Shown here in pieces: positions 24,636 to 33,724 of a stretch of DNA of 64,000 nt. The stretch lies in contig NZ_SSXE01000067.1 in assembly GCF_021699195.1 (NCBI RefSeq), forward strand, positions 31,571-95,570. Reading direction: 5' to 3'. The position numbers and the translations under genes were made by a program. Each line of letters opens with the position of its first letter. Position 1 is the first letter of the stretch. The notes below the pieces were generated by a model, which had not been told where the DNA came from, ran no database searches, and worked only from the letters and a program-made list of their open reading frames with translations. Origin of the DNA: Nonomuraea sp. MG754425. Its GTDB lineage: Bacteria > Actinomycetota > Actinomycetes > Streptosporangiales > Streptosporangiaceae.

Positions 24636-25379
24636 CTACCGGAACCCGCGCTCGGCGCGGTCGTGCCGGAAGGCGTCGAGCCGGTCGAAGTCCAGCTCAT
24701 GGACCGAGACGGGCGCGCCGGGCGGCCCGGTGAAGAAGCCCGCGTGCGTCTGCGGGCACGGGTTGGCCAGGCCGGTCACCCCCGCGCACGGATGGCCGTG
24801 ATAGGTGGTCTCGTGATGCCAGTCGCTGACTGCCACGTACGTCATGAACTCGTAGGCGCGCGCCACGGACATGTGCTGCCACAGCTCGCGGGCCGGGGCG
24901 GGGCCGTCCCACCGGGTGACGGAGAAGGCCGGCACCAGCACCGCGTCCAGCCCCTCACGCCCGGTCAGGCTCGCCGAGTACCACAGGTCGGCGCAGAGCA
25001 GCACGTGCAGGCGGCGTCCGTCCAGCTCGAAACCGGCGCCCGGCCGGCCGGGACGCACGCCCGAGCGCAGCTCCACCCCATACGGGTGCGCCTTGTCGTA
25101 CTCCAGCAGCAGCGTGCCCCGCGCGTCGAACACCGCGCCCCTGTTCACCCGGTCACCGGTGGCGTCGTCGTAGTGCGAGCCCCCGACCACCGTCAGGCCC
25201 GCGCCCTCGGCCAGGGCGCGCACCCTGGCCAGGTAGTCGGCGCGGGGCAGGCTGGAGCCGACCAGCTCGGGCAGCAGCGCCACGTCCCCGGTGCGGGCGG
25301 CGAGCAGTTCCTCGGCGGCGTCGAAGTTCGCGTGGCCGTCGGGGGACCAGTGCGGGGGCTGAACCAGGAGGATCTTCAC
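24636..25379 (-). CDS. Carbon-nitrogen hydrolase (nitrilase-superfamily amidase)
   Basis: 247 residues. The Glu-Lys-Cys triad of the superfamily is readable: Glu38 in LLPELVGSS, Lys in LEYDKAHPYG and Cys in VLLCADLWYSA. The protein hydrolyses a C-N bond of an amide, but the substrate is unassigned. It starts 4 bases after the stop of the ABC ATPase gene, so it is the last gene of the muropeptide/peptide uptake operon; a role in trimming imported amides would fit but is inferred. Confidence 0.85.
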   Translation of the reverse strand: MKILLVQPPHWSPDGHANFDAAEELLAARTGDVALLPELVGSSLPRADYLARVRALAEGAGLTVVGGSHYDDATGDRVNRGAVFDARGTLLLEYDKAHPYGVELRSGVRPGRPGAGFELDGRRLHVLLCADLWYSASLTGREGLDAVLVPAFSVTRWDGPAPARELWQHMSVARAYEFMTYVAVSDWHHETTYHGHPCAGVTGLANPCPQTHAGFFTGPPGAPVSVHELDFDRLDAFRHDRAERGFR

Positions 25380-25383
25380 CTCT

Positions 25384-26988
25384 CTACTGTGGTCCGCCGG
25401 GGATCGCGGCGAGCAGCTCGCGGGTGTAGTCGTCGGACGGGCTGTCGAAGATCTCCTCCGCCGTGCCGCTCTCCACGATCCGGCCGTCGCGCATGACGTG
25501 CACCGCGTGCGAGATCATCCGCACCACGGCCAGGTCGTGGCTGATGAACAGGTAGCTGAGGCCCAGCTCCCGCTGCAACTCCGCCAGCAGCTCCAGGATC
25601 TGCGCCTGCACCAGCACGTCCAGCGCCGAGACGGCCTCGTCCAGCACGACCAGCTCGGGCGACAGGGCCAGGGCGCGGGCGATCGCCACCCGCTGGCGCT
25701 GGCCGCCGGACAGCTCGTGCGGCAGCCGCCCGGCCGTCGAGGCCGGCAGCGACACCTTCTCCAGCAGCTCCGCCGCCGCCCGCGCGCGCTCGGCCGCGCT
25801 GCCGACGCCGTGCACGCGCAGCGGCTCGGCGATCGACTTCCCGACCGGATAGCGCGGGTCGAGCGAGGCGTACGGGTTCTGGAAGACCGGCTGGACCCGG
25901 CGGCGGAAGGCGAACAGCTCCTTGCGGCCCAGCGCGGCCAGGTCGGCGCCGTCGAAGCGGATGCCGCCCGAGGTCGGCGCGTCCAGGCCGAGCACCAGGT
26001 TCGCGGTCGTGGACTTGCCCGAGCCCGACTCGCCCACGATCGAGACGGTACGGCCGCGCGGGATGGTGAACGACACCCCGTCCACCGCCGTGAACTCCTG
26101 CCCGGAGCCCCTGATCGGGAACACCTTGCGCAGCCCGTCCACCACGACCAGGTCCGCCTCCTCGCCCTCCGGGCGGCGGGGCGGCTCGCCGACGCGCGCC
26201 GACGACAGGCTCGGCACGGCCCCCAGCAGCCGCCTGGTGTACTCGTGCGCCGGATCGGCCAGGATCCCGGCGGCGGGCCCGGTCTCGACGATCTCGCCCT
26301 GGTACATGACCGCCACCGCGTCCGCCCGCTCGGCCGCCAGCGCCAGGTCGTGCGTGATGAGCAGCACGGCCGTGCCCATCTCGGCGGTGAGCCGGCCGAG
26401 CTGGTCGAGGATGCGCCGCTGCACGGTGACGTCGAGGGCGGAGGTCGGCTCGTCGGCGATGAGCAGCCTGGGCCGGCAGGCCAGCCCCATGGCGATCAGC
26501 GCCCGCTGCCGCATGCCGCCGGAGAACTCGTGCGGGTACTGCCCCGTGCGCCACTCCGGGTCGGGGATGCCGACCATCTCCAGCAGCTCGATCACGCGCG
26601 CCCGCGCCGCCCTGCCGGTGGCCGTCCCGTGCACCTCCAGCGCCTCGGCGATCTGGTCGCCGACGCGCATGAGCGGGTTGAGGTTCGACATCGGGTCCTG
26701 GGGCACCAGGCCGATGTCCGCGCCGCGGATCGCGGTCATCTCGCGCCGGCTCGCCGTGGCCAGGTCGCGGCCGTCGAACAGCACCCGCCCGCCGGTGATG
26801 CGGCCGTTGCCGGGCAGCAGCCGGTTGACCGCGGCGGCCGTGGTCGACTTGCCGGAGCCCGACTCGCCCACCACGGCGACCGTCTGACCCGGCAGGATCT
26901 CCAGCGAGACGTCCTTGACGACGGTGACGTCCCGTCCTCGGGTGCGGAAGGCGACCGACAGGTCGCGGATCTCCAGGAGCGGGCTCAT
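25384..26988 (-). CDS. Fused double ATP-binding subunit of a peptide-type ABC transporter (DppD-DppF)
   Basis: 534 residues holding two complete nucleotide-binding domains. The first (about 1-260) has Walker A GESGSGKST, signature FSGGMRQRALIA and Walker B LLIADEPTSALD; it carries the oligopeptide-type extension. The second (about 275-534) has Walker A GESGSGKST, signature LSGGQRQRVAIA and Walker B LVVLDEAVSALD. It powers the two permeases encoded upstream. The ATG overlaps the stop of the serine hydrolase gene (ATGA). Such fused ATPases are common in actinomycetes and replace separate DppD and DppF. Confidence 0.93.
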   Translation of the reverse strand: MSPLLEIRDLSVAFRTRGRDVTVVKDVSLEILPGQTVAVVGESGSGKSTTAAAVNRLLPGNGRITGGRVLFDGRDLATASRREMTAIRGADIGLVPQDPMSNLNPLMRVGDQIAEALEVHGTATGRAARARVIELLEMVGIPDPEWRTGQYPHEFSGGMRQRALIAMGLACRPRLLIADEPTSALDVTVQRRILDQLGRLTAEMGTAVLLITHDLALAAERADAVAVMYQGEIVETGPAAGILADPAHEYTRRLLGAVPSLSSARVGEPPRRPEGEEADLVVVDGLRKVFPIRGSGQEFTAVDGVSFTIPRGRTVSIVGESGSGKSTTANLVLGLDAPTSGGIRFDGADLAALGRKELFAFRRRVQPVFQNPYASLDPRYPVGKSIAEPLRVHGVGSAAERARAAAELLEKVSLPASTAGRLPHELSGGQRQRVAIARALALSPELVVLDEAVSALDVLVQAQILELLAELQRELGLSYLFISHDLAVVRMISHAVHVMRDGRIVESGTAEEIFDSPSDDYTRELLAAIPGGPQ

Positions 26989-28037
26989 GCGGTTTCCGAT
27001 CGGTGTGCGATGTCCTGCAGCAGGGCGGTCCAGAGCTCCTCGGTCGGCACCGGCGTGCCCTCGACCAGCAGGCGGTTGCTCGCCAGCGCCAGCGCGACGT
27101 CCCGGCCCGGCACGAAGCCGACCGCGCAGCCCACGTAGCCGGGGTGGCCGAGCACGGTCACGGTCTCGCCCGGCAGCTCCAGCGGGTAGCGGCGAAAGCC
27201 CAGCGCCTGCTGCTGGTCGGGGCCGGGTTCGAGGAACTCGCGCACCACCTCGGGCCGCCACAGATGGTCGTACTCCTCGTACCTGGACAGGGCCAGGGCG
27301 TACTTCAGCAGGTCGGGCACCGTCGAGAACAGGCCCGCGTGCCCCGAGACGCCGTCGAGGGCGTGATAGGCGTTGCCGTCGGCGACCTCCCCGATCACCG
27401 GCCCGGTGCGCCAGCCGGCGAAATCGGCGCTGCGGTACGGCACCGGGTACGGGCGGCCGGTGTCCAGCATGGTCATCTCGACCCGGTCGTCCAGGGCGCT
27501 CATGGCCACCTGCGAGCCGGCCGGGCGGGCGTACGTCGTGGAGGTCAGGCCCAGCGGCCGGGTGACCAGTTCGGCCAGCGCCCGGTCCAGGCGCAGCCCG
27601 GTCACCTCGCTGACGATCCGGCCCAGCAGCACGAAACCGAGGTCGGAGTAGTGGCGGGCGCGGCCGGGGCGGTAGCGGGGCGGCGGCAGGCGCGGCTGGA
27701 CGTACAGCGGCCACCACTCCCACAGGCCGCCGCGGTGCAGCAGCAGGTCTCGTACGGTGATCGCCTCGTACGACTTCGGCAGGTACGCGCTCAGCGGCGC
27801 GTCCAGGTCCACGAGCCGGTCGGACACCAGGCGGATCAGCATCGTCGTGGTGGCCACGACCTTGGTCACCGAGGCGAGGTCGTGGTAGGTGTCCATGGTC
27901 ATGGGGGCCACGCCCGCGCGCTCGCCGTCGGCCCAGTGCACGGCGCGGTGGCCGGCGCACTCGTCGAGGTCGAACCACGGCGTGCGGGCCGCCGTGACCA
28001 GCCCCGGGGGAGCCTCGCCCGCAAGCCCGCCGCTCAC
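26985..28037 (-). CDS. Serine hydrolase, beta-lactamase/class C fold, cytosolic
   Basis: 350 residues starting with the GTG that overlaps the anmK stop (GTGA). The SxxK motif is SVTK (Ser56-Lys59, in HDLASVTKVVATT) and the YxN-equivalent is RHYSDLGF. The third box is near VLGHPGYVG (HxG), as in beta-lactamase-related esterases and D-amino-acid peptidases. No signal peptide is present, so it acts inside the cell. Its position between anmK and the transporter ATPase suggests cleavage of an imported cell-wall peptide or muropeptide. Confidence 0.88.
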   Translation of the reverse strand: MSGGLAGEAPPGLVTAARTPWFDLDECAGHRAVHWADGERAGVAPMTMDTYHDLASVTKVVATTTMLIRLVSDRLVDLDAPLSAYLPKSYEAITVRDLLLHRGGLWEWWPLYVQPRLPPPRYRPGRARHYSDLGFVLLGRIVSEVTGLRLDRALAELVTRPLGLTSTTYARPAGSQVAMSALDDRVEMTMLDTGRPYPVPYRSADFAGWRTGPVIGEVADGNAYHALDGVSGHAGLFSTVPDLLKYALALSRYEEYDHLWRPEVVREFLEPGPDQQQALGFRRYPLELPGETVTVLGHPGYVGCAVGFVPGRDVALALASNRLLVEGTPVPTEELWTALLQDIAHRSETA

Positions 28038-29194
28038 GACAGCACCAGCGACCGGGGCGGGTCGGTGACGGGGACGGGCAGCACGAGCGGGCCCGCGCCC
28101 GGGGTCAGCGTGCCCAGGATGCGGGGGCCGCTCGCGCCCGTCCCGCCGGGCGCGGTGCCGGGCAGGCCGTGCGCGCTCAGCCAGCCGATCAGCGCGAACG
28201 CGATCGCCTCCTTGTCGTCGGCCGGCGCGCCGTAGTCGTCCGAGGGCGACACGGTCACGCCGGGCAGCGCCGCCCGCAGCCCGTCCATGACGACGGGGTT
28301 GCGGCACCCGCCGCCCGACACGACCAGCGCGCCCACCCCGGCGGCCCGCACGTCGTGGGCGACCGTGCGCACGGTCAGCTCGGTCAGCGTCGCCACCAGG
28401 TCGGCGTCGCCGGGCGTCACACCCGCGCGGGCCAGGGCCGCCTGCACGTACGCCAGGTGGAACAGCTCCTTGCCGGTGCTCTTCGGCGCGGGCAGCCGGT
28501 AGTACGGCTCGTCCAGCAGCGCGTCGAGCAGCCGCGCGGACACCGTGCCGGACGCGGCGATCCGGCCGTCCTCGTCGTAGCCGCGTTCGTTCAGGGCCCG
28601 ACTGGTCACCACGGCGTCGATCAGCGCGTTGGCCGGGCCGATGTCGTAGGCGTGCAGGGAGCCGCCGCGCACCACGGTCATGTTCGCGATGCCGCCGAGG
28701 TTGAGCGCCGCCGCCCCGCCCTCGTGCCCGCCGAGCAGCAGGCCGTCCAGCACCGACACCAGCGGGGCCCCGTGGCCGCCCGCCGTGATGTCCCTGATCC
28801 GCACGTCGGACAGCACGGGCGCGCCCGTGCGCTCGGCGATCCAGGCCGGCTGGCCGATCTGCAGGGTGCCGAGCGCGTGCGTGCCCGCCACCCAGTGGTA
28901 GACGGTCTGCCCGTGCGAGACGACCAGATCGACCGGCCCCGCGGCCGCGATCGCCGCGGCGGCGGCCTCGGCGAAGCTCTGCCCGATGAGCGTGTCCAGC
29001 TCGCACACCTCCGCCAGCGTGGTCGGCGCGGGCGGCAGCGCCGCGATCAGCCGCGCCCGCAGCTCCCCCGGGTACGGCGTGCTCGCCGTGTGCCGGACCC
29101 GGCCCTCCAGCACGCTCCCGGCGGGCTCGAAGTCCACCACGGCCACGTCGATGCCGTCGTGCGAGGTGCCGGAGATCATCCCGAGAATCCTCAT
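28034..29194 (-). CDS. anmK: Anhydro-N-acetylmuramic acid kinase
   Basis: 386 residues. The enzyme opens 1,6-anhydroMurNAc and phosphorylates it to MurNAc-6-phosphate during peptidoglycan recycling. The family motifs are complete: GMISGTSHDGIDVAVVDFE at the N-terminus, VSHGQTVYHW, LNLGGIANMT, and the sugar/ATP segment DIGPANALID. The start is fixed by GGAGGA 9 bases upstream. It lies in an operon with a peptide-type ABC transporter and two hydrolases, and divergent from an RpiR/MurR-type regulator. The next enzyme of the pathway, MurNAc-6-P etherase (MurQ), is not in this window. Confidence 0.95.
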   Translation of the reverse strand: MRILGMISGTSHDGIDVAVVDFEPAGSVLEGRVRHTASTPYPGELRARLIAALPPAPTTLAEVCELDTLIGQSFAEAAAAAIAAAGPVDLVVSHGQTVYHWVAGTHALGTLQIGQPAWIAERTGAPVLSDVRIRDITAGGHGAPLVSVLDGLLLGGHEGGAAALNLGGIANMTVVRGGSLHAYDIGPANALIDAVVTSRALNERGYDEDGRIAASGTVSARLLDALLDEPYYRLPAPKSTGKELFHLAYVQAALARAGVTPGDADLVATLTELTVRTVAHDVRAAGVGALVVSGGGCRNPVVMDGLRAALPGVTVSPSDDYGAPADDKEAIAFALIGWLSAHGLPGTAPGGTGASGPRILGTLTPGAGPLVLPVPVTDPPRSLVLS

Positions 29195-29241
29195 GAGCCA
29201 TCCTCCCCCAGTGCCGCCCGCGGGCGTGCGCCGTCCGCGAC

Positions 29242-29271
29242 CATTGTGCCGATGATCATTGTGCCGATGCC
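29242..29271. repeat. Tandem 15-base direct repeat upstream of anmK
   Basis: CATTGTGCCGATG occurs twice (29242-29254 and 29257-29269) in the 148-base gap between the second permease gene and anmK. It is too short to interpret; it may be a slippage product. Confidence 0.5.
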
Positions 29272-29342
29272 GGGCAGGCGCGGATCGGGCGCTCGCGCCG
29301 GGACCGCCGCCGGCCCGGAGAGATTCGCCGAAGTCACCGCCG

Positions 29343-30182
29343 TCACCGAGTCCCGAGGCCGGCGCGGCGGTGGCCGCGGTTCCGCGGGTCGAGCAGGTCA
29401 CGCAGGCCGTCGCCGAGCAGGTTCAGCCCCACCACCAGCAGCACGACGACCGCGCCTGGCGCGATGAGCGTCCACGGGGCGATGAACACCAGGCTGCGCG
29501 CCTCGTAGATCATCGAGCCGAGCGACGGGGCGGGCGGCGGGGTGCCCAGGCCCAGGAAGCTGAGCGACGCCTCGGTCAGCACCGCCCACGACAACGACAG
29601 CGCCACCTGGACGACGATGATCGAGGTGATGTTCGGCAGCACGTGGCGGAGCATGATCTGCCAGCGGCTCTGGCCGGTGGCGACGGCCGCCCGCACGTAC
29701 TCGATCTCCCTGAGCGAGAGCACCGGGCCCCGGGTGACGCGGATGAAGATCGGCACGTACACGATGGCGATGGCCACCGCGATGGTGAACCAGTCGCGCG
29801 CCAGCACCGATGCCAGCGACAGCGCCAGCAGCAGCGGCGGGAACGCGAACAGCACGTTCGTCACCCCGCCGATCGCGCCGTCGGCGAAGCCGCGGTAGAA
29901 GCCGGACACCAGCCCGCCCAGCGTGCCCACCACGGTCGCGAACGCCACCGCGACGACCGCGATCAGCGCCGAGTTGCCCACCCCGGCCGCCACCCGGGAG
30001 AACACGTCCCGCCCGAACTGGTCGGTGCCGAACAGGTGCCCGCCCGACGGCGGCAGGAACCGCGACGGCGGATGCTGCGCGATCGGGTCGTACGGCAGCA
30101 GCCCCAGGTACGACAGCGCCGCCACCACCGCCAGCAGCGTCAGGATCACGATGCCCGCCAGCCCGGCGGGACTGCGCCTCAC
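29343..30182 (-). CDS. Peptide-type ABC transporter permease (DppC-like)
   Basis: 279 residues beginning at GTG (VRRSPAGLAGIVILTLLAV), which overlaps the stop of the preceding permease gene (GTGA). It shows the DppC pattern: HLFGTDQFGRDVFSRVAAG after helix 1 and the permease loop EYVRAAVATGQSRWQIMLRHVLPN, then LTEASLSFLGLGTPPPAPSLG. It has six predicted helices. It forms the channel with the DppB-like subunit. Confidence 0.93.
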   Translation of the reverse strand: MRRSPAGLAGIVILTLLAVVAALSYLGLLPYDPIAQHPPSRFLPPSGGHLFGTDQFGRDVFSRVAAGVGNSALIAVVAVAFATVVGTLGGLVSGFYRGFADGAIGGVTNVLFAFPPLLLALSLASVLARDWFTIAVAIAIVYVPIFIRVTRGPVLSLREIEYVRAAVATGQSRWQIMLRHVLPNITSIIVVQVALSLSWAVLTEASLSFLGLGTPPPAPSLGSMIYEARSLVFIAPWTLIAPGAVVVLLVVGLNLLGDGLRDLLDPRNRGHRRAGLGTR

Positions 30183-31144
30183 GACGCCCTCACCCGCGGG
30201 TCGATGACCCGGTAGAGCAGGTCGGTCAGCAGGTTCACCAGCACGAACGCCAGCGCGATCACCAGCACCGTGCTCTGCACGACCGCGTATTCCTTCTGCT
30301 GGATGCCCAGCAGCACCTGCCGTCCGATGCCCGGCACGGAGAAGATCTGCTCCACCACGACCGCCCCGCCCAGCAGGTAGCCGAACTGCAGCCCGGTCAT
30401 GGTCACGATCGGCACGAGCGCGTTGCCGAGCACGTGCCTGATCTGCAGCCGCCGCTCCGGCACGCCCTTGGCGCGGGCGGTGCGCACGAAGTCGTCCGAG
30501 CGCACCTCCAGCACCGCCGCGCGGGTGGTGCGCAGGATCGGGGCCGCGATGCCGAAGCCCAGCACGATCGCGGGCAGCAGCATCTGCCGCAGGTTGAGCA
30601 GCGGGTCCTCGAAGAGGGTGGCGAAGCCCTGCCCGTTCGGGTTGAACCCGAACGACGCCGCGAACACCGACAGCAGTGTGGTGGCCAGCAGGAACGCCGG
30701 GATCGACAGCCCGGCCAGGCTCACGACCTGGCCGGCGGCGTCGCGGATCGAGCCGGTCCGCGACGCGGCCAGCACGCCGAGCGGCACCCCGATCAGCAGC
30801 GCCAGCAGGATCGAGAGCACGGCCAGCTCGAACGTCACCGGCAGCGAGTGCAGGGTCAGCTCCAGCACGCTCTGCTGGGAGCGGGCCGAGTAGCCGAAGT
30901 TGCCGGTGACCATGTTGCCCAGCCACGAGAAGAACTGGGCGAGCAGCGGCTGGTCCAGGCCGTAGTACTGCTCCAGCGCCTGACGCTGGGCGGGGGTGAG
31001 CGCGGCGGCCTCGGTGCCCAGCCCCGCCGTGATCTGGTCGCCGGGGATGGCCCTGAGCATCACGAAGACGAGCACGGCCACCCCGAACAGGATGCCGAGC
31101 GTCTCCGCGACGCGCCGGACCACCCGGTTGCGCGGCAGTCTCAT
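30179..31144 (-). CDS. Peptide-type ABC transporter permease (DppB-like)
   Basis: 321 residues, six predicted helices. N-terminal VVRRVAETLGILFGVAVLVFVMLR then IPGDQ is the usual DppB start; the loop reads DDFVRTARAKGVPERRLQIRH and the end is LLTDLLYRVIDPRVR. The ATG overlaps the binding-protein stop (ATGA), so the genes are coupled. Confidence 0.93.
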   Translation of the reverse strand: MRLPRNRVVRRVAETLGILFGVAVLVFVMLRAIPGDQITAGLGTEAAALTPAQRQALEQYYGLDQPLLAQFFSWLGNMVTGNFGYSARSQQSVLELTLHSLPVTFELAVLSILLALLIGVPLGVLAASRTGSIRDAAGQVVSLAGLSIPAFLLATTLLSVFAASFGFNPNGQGFATLFEDPLLNLRQMLLPAIVLGFGIAAPILRTTRAAVLEVRSDDFVRTARAKGVPERRLQIRHVLGNALVPIVTMTGLQFGYLLGGAVVVEQIFSVPGIGRQVLLGIQQKEYAVVQSTVLVIALAFVLVNLLTDLLYRVIDPRVRAS

Positions 31145-32694
31145 CCGGCCGAGGTGGTGCGCAGGTACTGCAGCGACCCGCTGGCCATCGGCACGAAGCC
31201 GGTCACGTTCGCCGTCGTCGCGGTGTAGGTGTAGCCGGCGAACAGCCAGATCCAGGCGGCGTTGTCCTCCAGGTGGGCGCCGACCCGGTCGTAGATCGCC
31301 TTGCGCGCGGCCTGGTCGGTGGTGGCCTTGCCCTGCGCGAACAGCTCGTCCAGTTCGGGGGACTGGTAGCCGGCCACCTTGTTCAGGTTGCCGTCGCCGG
31401 TGAAGTAGCGGCCGTAGGAGCCGTCGGGGTCGGGACGTCCGCCGTTGAGCGCCACGGCCGCGTCGAAGTCGGCCGCCACCCAGCGGTCCACGAACGCGCC
31501 CGACTCCAGCACCTCCAGCTCCAGGTTGATCTTCGCCTCGGCGAGCTGGGCCTTGAGGTTCTGGGCCTCGTTGACGGAGGTGGCGTACTCGCCCTGGGAC
31601 ACGATGGTCTTGATGGTCACGCCGCCGGCCTTGCCCGCCTTGCCGAGGTAGTCGGCGGCCTTGGCCAGGTCGCGGGTCGGGCACGGCCGTTTCGCGGGGT
31701 CGGACTTGAACGCCGGGGCGGTGATCGGGCCGGTCACCTCGCCCTCGCCGAGCGCCGCGGTGTCGAGCACCTGCTTGCGGTCGATCGCGCACTGGACGGC
31801 CAGGCGCACGTTGACGTCCTTGAGGTCGCCGCGCCGCGCGTTGAGCTGGAGCGCGTGGTAGTTGAGCTGCGGCGTCTTGGCCACGGTGATGGTGCCGCCG
31901 CCCTCGGCGGTCTGCGCCACCAGCGGGTCGTTGAAGACCGCGAGCTGCACGTTGCCCGACTGCATGGCCGACACGATGGACGACTCGTCGGGGATCACCC
32001 GGAACTCGACCGCGCCGGCCTTCGCCTTCTCCGCGCCCCAGTACCGGTCGTTCCTGGTCAGCGTGATCGACTGGCTGGCCACCCGCTTGCCGAGCGTGAA
32101 CGGGCCCGTGCCGTTGGGCGTGGCGGTCAGCTTCTCCTCGGTGTCGTCGGAGGAGAGCATGGCCATGTTGACCGTGGCGAGGTTGGCGGGCAGCGCGGCG
32201 TCCGGGCCGGTCAGCTCCAGCACGACCGTGTTCGGGTCGCTCGCCTCGACCGACTTCACCGACGACAGCGAGGCCCTGGCCACGGCCGCCGTCTTCTCGT
32301 CCATGATCTTGTCGAGGGACGCCTTGACGTCCTGGGAGTCGAACGCGCTGCCGTCGGCGAACGTGACGCCCTGCCGGAGCTTGAGCGTCAGCTTCTTGCC
32401 GTCCTCGGAGCTCTCCCACGACTCCGCCAGGCCGGGCACCACGTTCAGGTCCTTGTCGAACTCGGTGAGGGTGCCGTACAGGTTCTGCAGCACGTTGACG
32501 GCGGTGAACTGGGTGGCCTTCCAGGGGAAGAGCGTGTCGGGGTCGGAGGTCACGCCGACCACGAGCGTGCCGCCCTGACCGCCGCTCTGCCCGGCGGGCG
32601 CGGAGGAGGACGGGCCCGAGGAGGACGAGCAGGCGGTGAGGACAAGGGACAACGCGGCGGCGATGCCGGCCGCGGAGAAGGCGCCACGGTGCAT
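31141..32694 (-). CDS. Peptide/muropeptide ABC transporter solute-binding lipoprotein (SBP family 5)
   Basis: 517 residues. It has a lipoprotein signal with lipobox LTAC (GIAAALSLVLTAC) and a Ser/Gly linker, followed by the family-5 fold: GTLVVGVTSDPDTLFPWKAT, then LAESWESSEDGKKLTLKLRQGV, which is the signature of DppA/OppA proteins. It is the first gene of a seven-gene operon (binding protein, two permeases, anmK, hydrolase, double ATPase, amidase). The ligand could be a cell-wall peptide or muropeptide, inferred from anmK and the RpiR-type regulator. Confidence 0.92.
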   Translation of the reverse strand: MHRGAFSAAGIAAALSLVLTACSSSSGPSSSAPAGQSGGQGGTLVVGVTSDPDTLFPWKATQFTAVNVLQNLYGTLTEFDKDLNVVPGLAESWESSEDGKKLTLKLRQGVTFADGSAFDSQDVKASLDKIMDEKTAAVARASLSSVKSVEASDPNTVVLELTGPDAALPANLATVNMAMLSSDDTEEKLTATPNGTGPFTLGKRVASQSITLTRNDRYWGAEKAKAGAVEFRVIPDESSIVSAMQSGNVQLAVFNDPLVAQTAEGGGTITVAKTPQLNYHALQLNARRGDLKDVNVRLAVQCAIDRKQVLDTAALGEGEVTGPITAPAFKSDPAKRPCPTRDLAKAADYLGKAGKAGGVTIKTIVSQGEYATSVNEAQNLKAQLAEAKINLELEVLESGAFVDRWVAADFDAAVALNGGRPDPDGSYGRYFTGDGNLNKVAGYQSPELDELFAQGKATTDQAARKAIYDRVGAHLEDNAAWIWLFAGYTYTATTANVTGFVPMASGSLQYLRTTSAG

Positions 32695-32718
32695 GTGGTC
32701 TCCTCAGGGCAGTAGGTC

Positions 32719-32755
32719 ATAAAATTACGCAGACCTTACCATTGGGGTATTTTAT
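32719..32755. promoter_or_regulatory. Divergent AT-rich operator ATAAAATTAC...GTATTTTAT
   Basis: Near-perfect inverted half-sites ATAAAATTAC (32719-32728) and GTATTTTAT (32747-32755) in the 78-base gap between the binding-protein gene and the RpiR-type regulator. AT-rich spaced half-sites are typical of this family, so this is the probable operator. Confidence 0.5.
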
Positions 32756-32772
32756 TTCCGTCACAGGGACAG

Positions 32773-33660
32773 GTGAGCATGAGCGAGGACCCCGAGACCC
32801 TGCTGATCCGCCTCCGCGCCGCCATGCCCGCCCTGCGCCCGTCGGAGCGCCGCATCGCCGAGATGTTCGTCGGCGCCCCCGCCGCCGCCGCCAACCTGTC
32901 CATCGCCGAACTGGCCGCCCGCTGCGCCACCTCGACGACCTCGGTGGTGCGCTTCTACCAGCGCATGGGCTACGCCCGGTACAAGGACTTCCGCATCGAC
33001 CTGACCAGGGCCGTGGCCAGGGAGGAGCTGACCGCCTCCCGTCTGCCGGAGGCGTCCGGCGACATCGACCGGCACGACAGCCTGGCGGGCATCGTCTCCA
33101 AGGTCGCGATGAACGAGACGCTCTCCATCGCCGACACCGCCCGCTCGCTGGACATGGACGCGCTGGGCGAGGCGGTGGCGATCCTGCTGGCCGCCCGCAG
33201 GATCGACACCTTCGGCGTGGGCGCCAGCGCGCTCGTCGGGCTCGACCTGCAGCAGAAGCTCTCCCGCATCGGCCGTACCGCGATCAACTGGCACGACTGC
33301 CACTCGGCCTGGACCTCGGCGGCCACCCTCGACCCCGGCTGCGTGGCGGTGGCCGTCTCGCACACCGGGGCCACCGTGGACACCGTCGAGTTCCTCGCCA
33401 TCGCCCGCGCGTCGGAGGCGGCCACGGTGGCGATCACGAACTTCCGCGACTCGCCGCTGGCCCGCGCGGCCGACGTGACGCTCACGACCGCCGCGCGCGA
33501 GACCAGGTTCCGCTCGGGCGCCCTGGGCAGCCGCATCGCCCAGCTCATGGTGGTGGACTGCCTGTTCACGGGGGTCGCGCAGGCGTCGTACGACGCGTCG
33601 ATGGAGGCGCTGCGCAACACGTACGCGGTCGTGCACGACCGGCGGGTCGAACGCGCCTAG
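32773..33660 (+). CDS. RpiR/MurR-family transcriptional regulator
   Basis: 295 residues. An N-terminal RpiR HTH (about 1-80; LRPSERRIAEMFVG, LSIAELAARCATSTTSVVRFYQRMGY) is followed by a SIS sugar-phosphate-binding domain (about 120-260; IDTFGVGASALVGLDLQQKLSRIG, VAVSHTGATVDTVEFL). The family includes MurR, the repressor that senses MurNAc-6-phosphate, the AnmK product. The divergent anmK operon makes that effector likely but unproven. The GTG at 32773 and the ATG at 32779 are both possible starts. Confidence 0.92.
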   Translation: MSMSEDPETLLIRLRAAMPALRPSERRIAEMFVGAPAAAANLSIAELAARCATSTTSVVRFYQRMGYARYKDFRIDLTRAVAREELTASRLPEASGDIDRHDSLAGIVSKVAMNETLSIADTARSLDMDALGEAVAILLAARRIDTFGVGASALVGLDLQQKLSRIGRTAINWHDCHSAWTSAATLDPGCVAVAVSHTGATVDTVEFLAIARASEAATVAITNFRDSPLARAADVTLTTAARETRFRSGALGSRIAQLMVVDCLFTGVAQASYDASMEALRNTYAVVHDRRVERA

Positions 33661-33724
33661 CCTTGTCCATCTTCACAGGCCGGATTCACCTGCGGTTCAC
33701 TGGCCGGCCCTACCTTGGAGCCCC

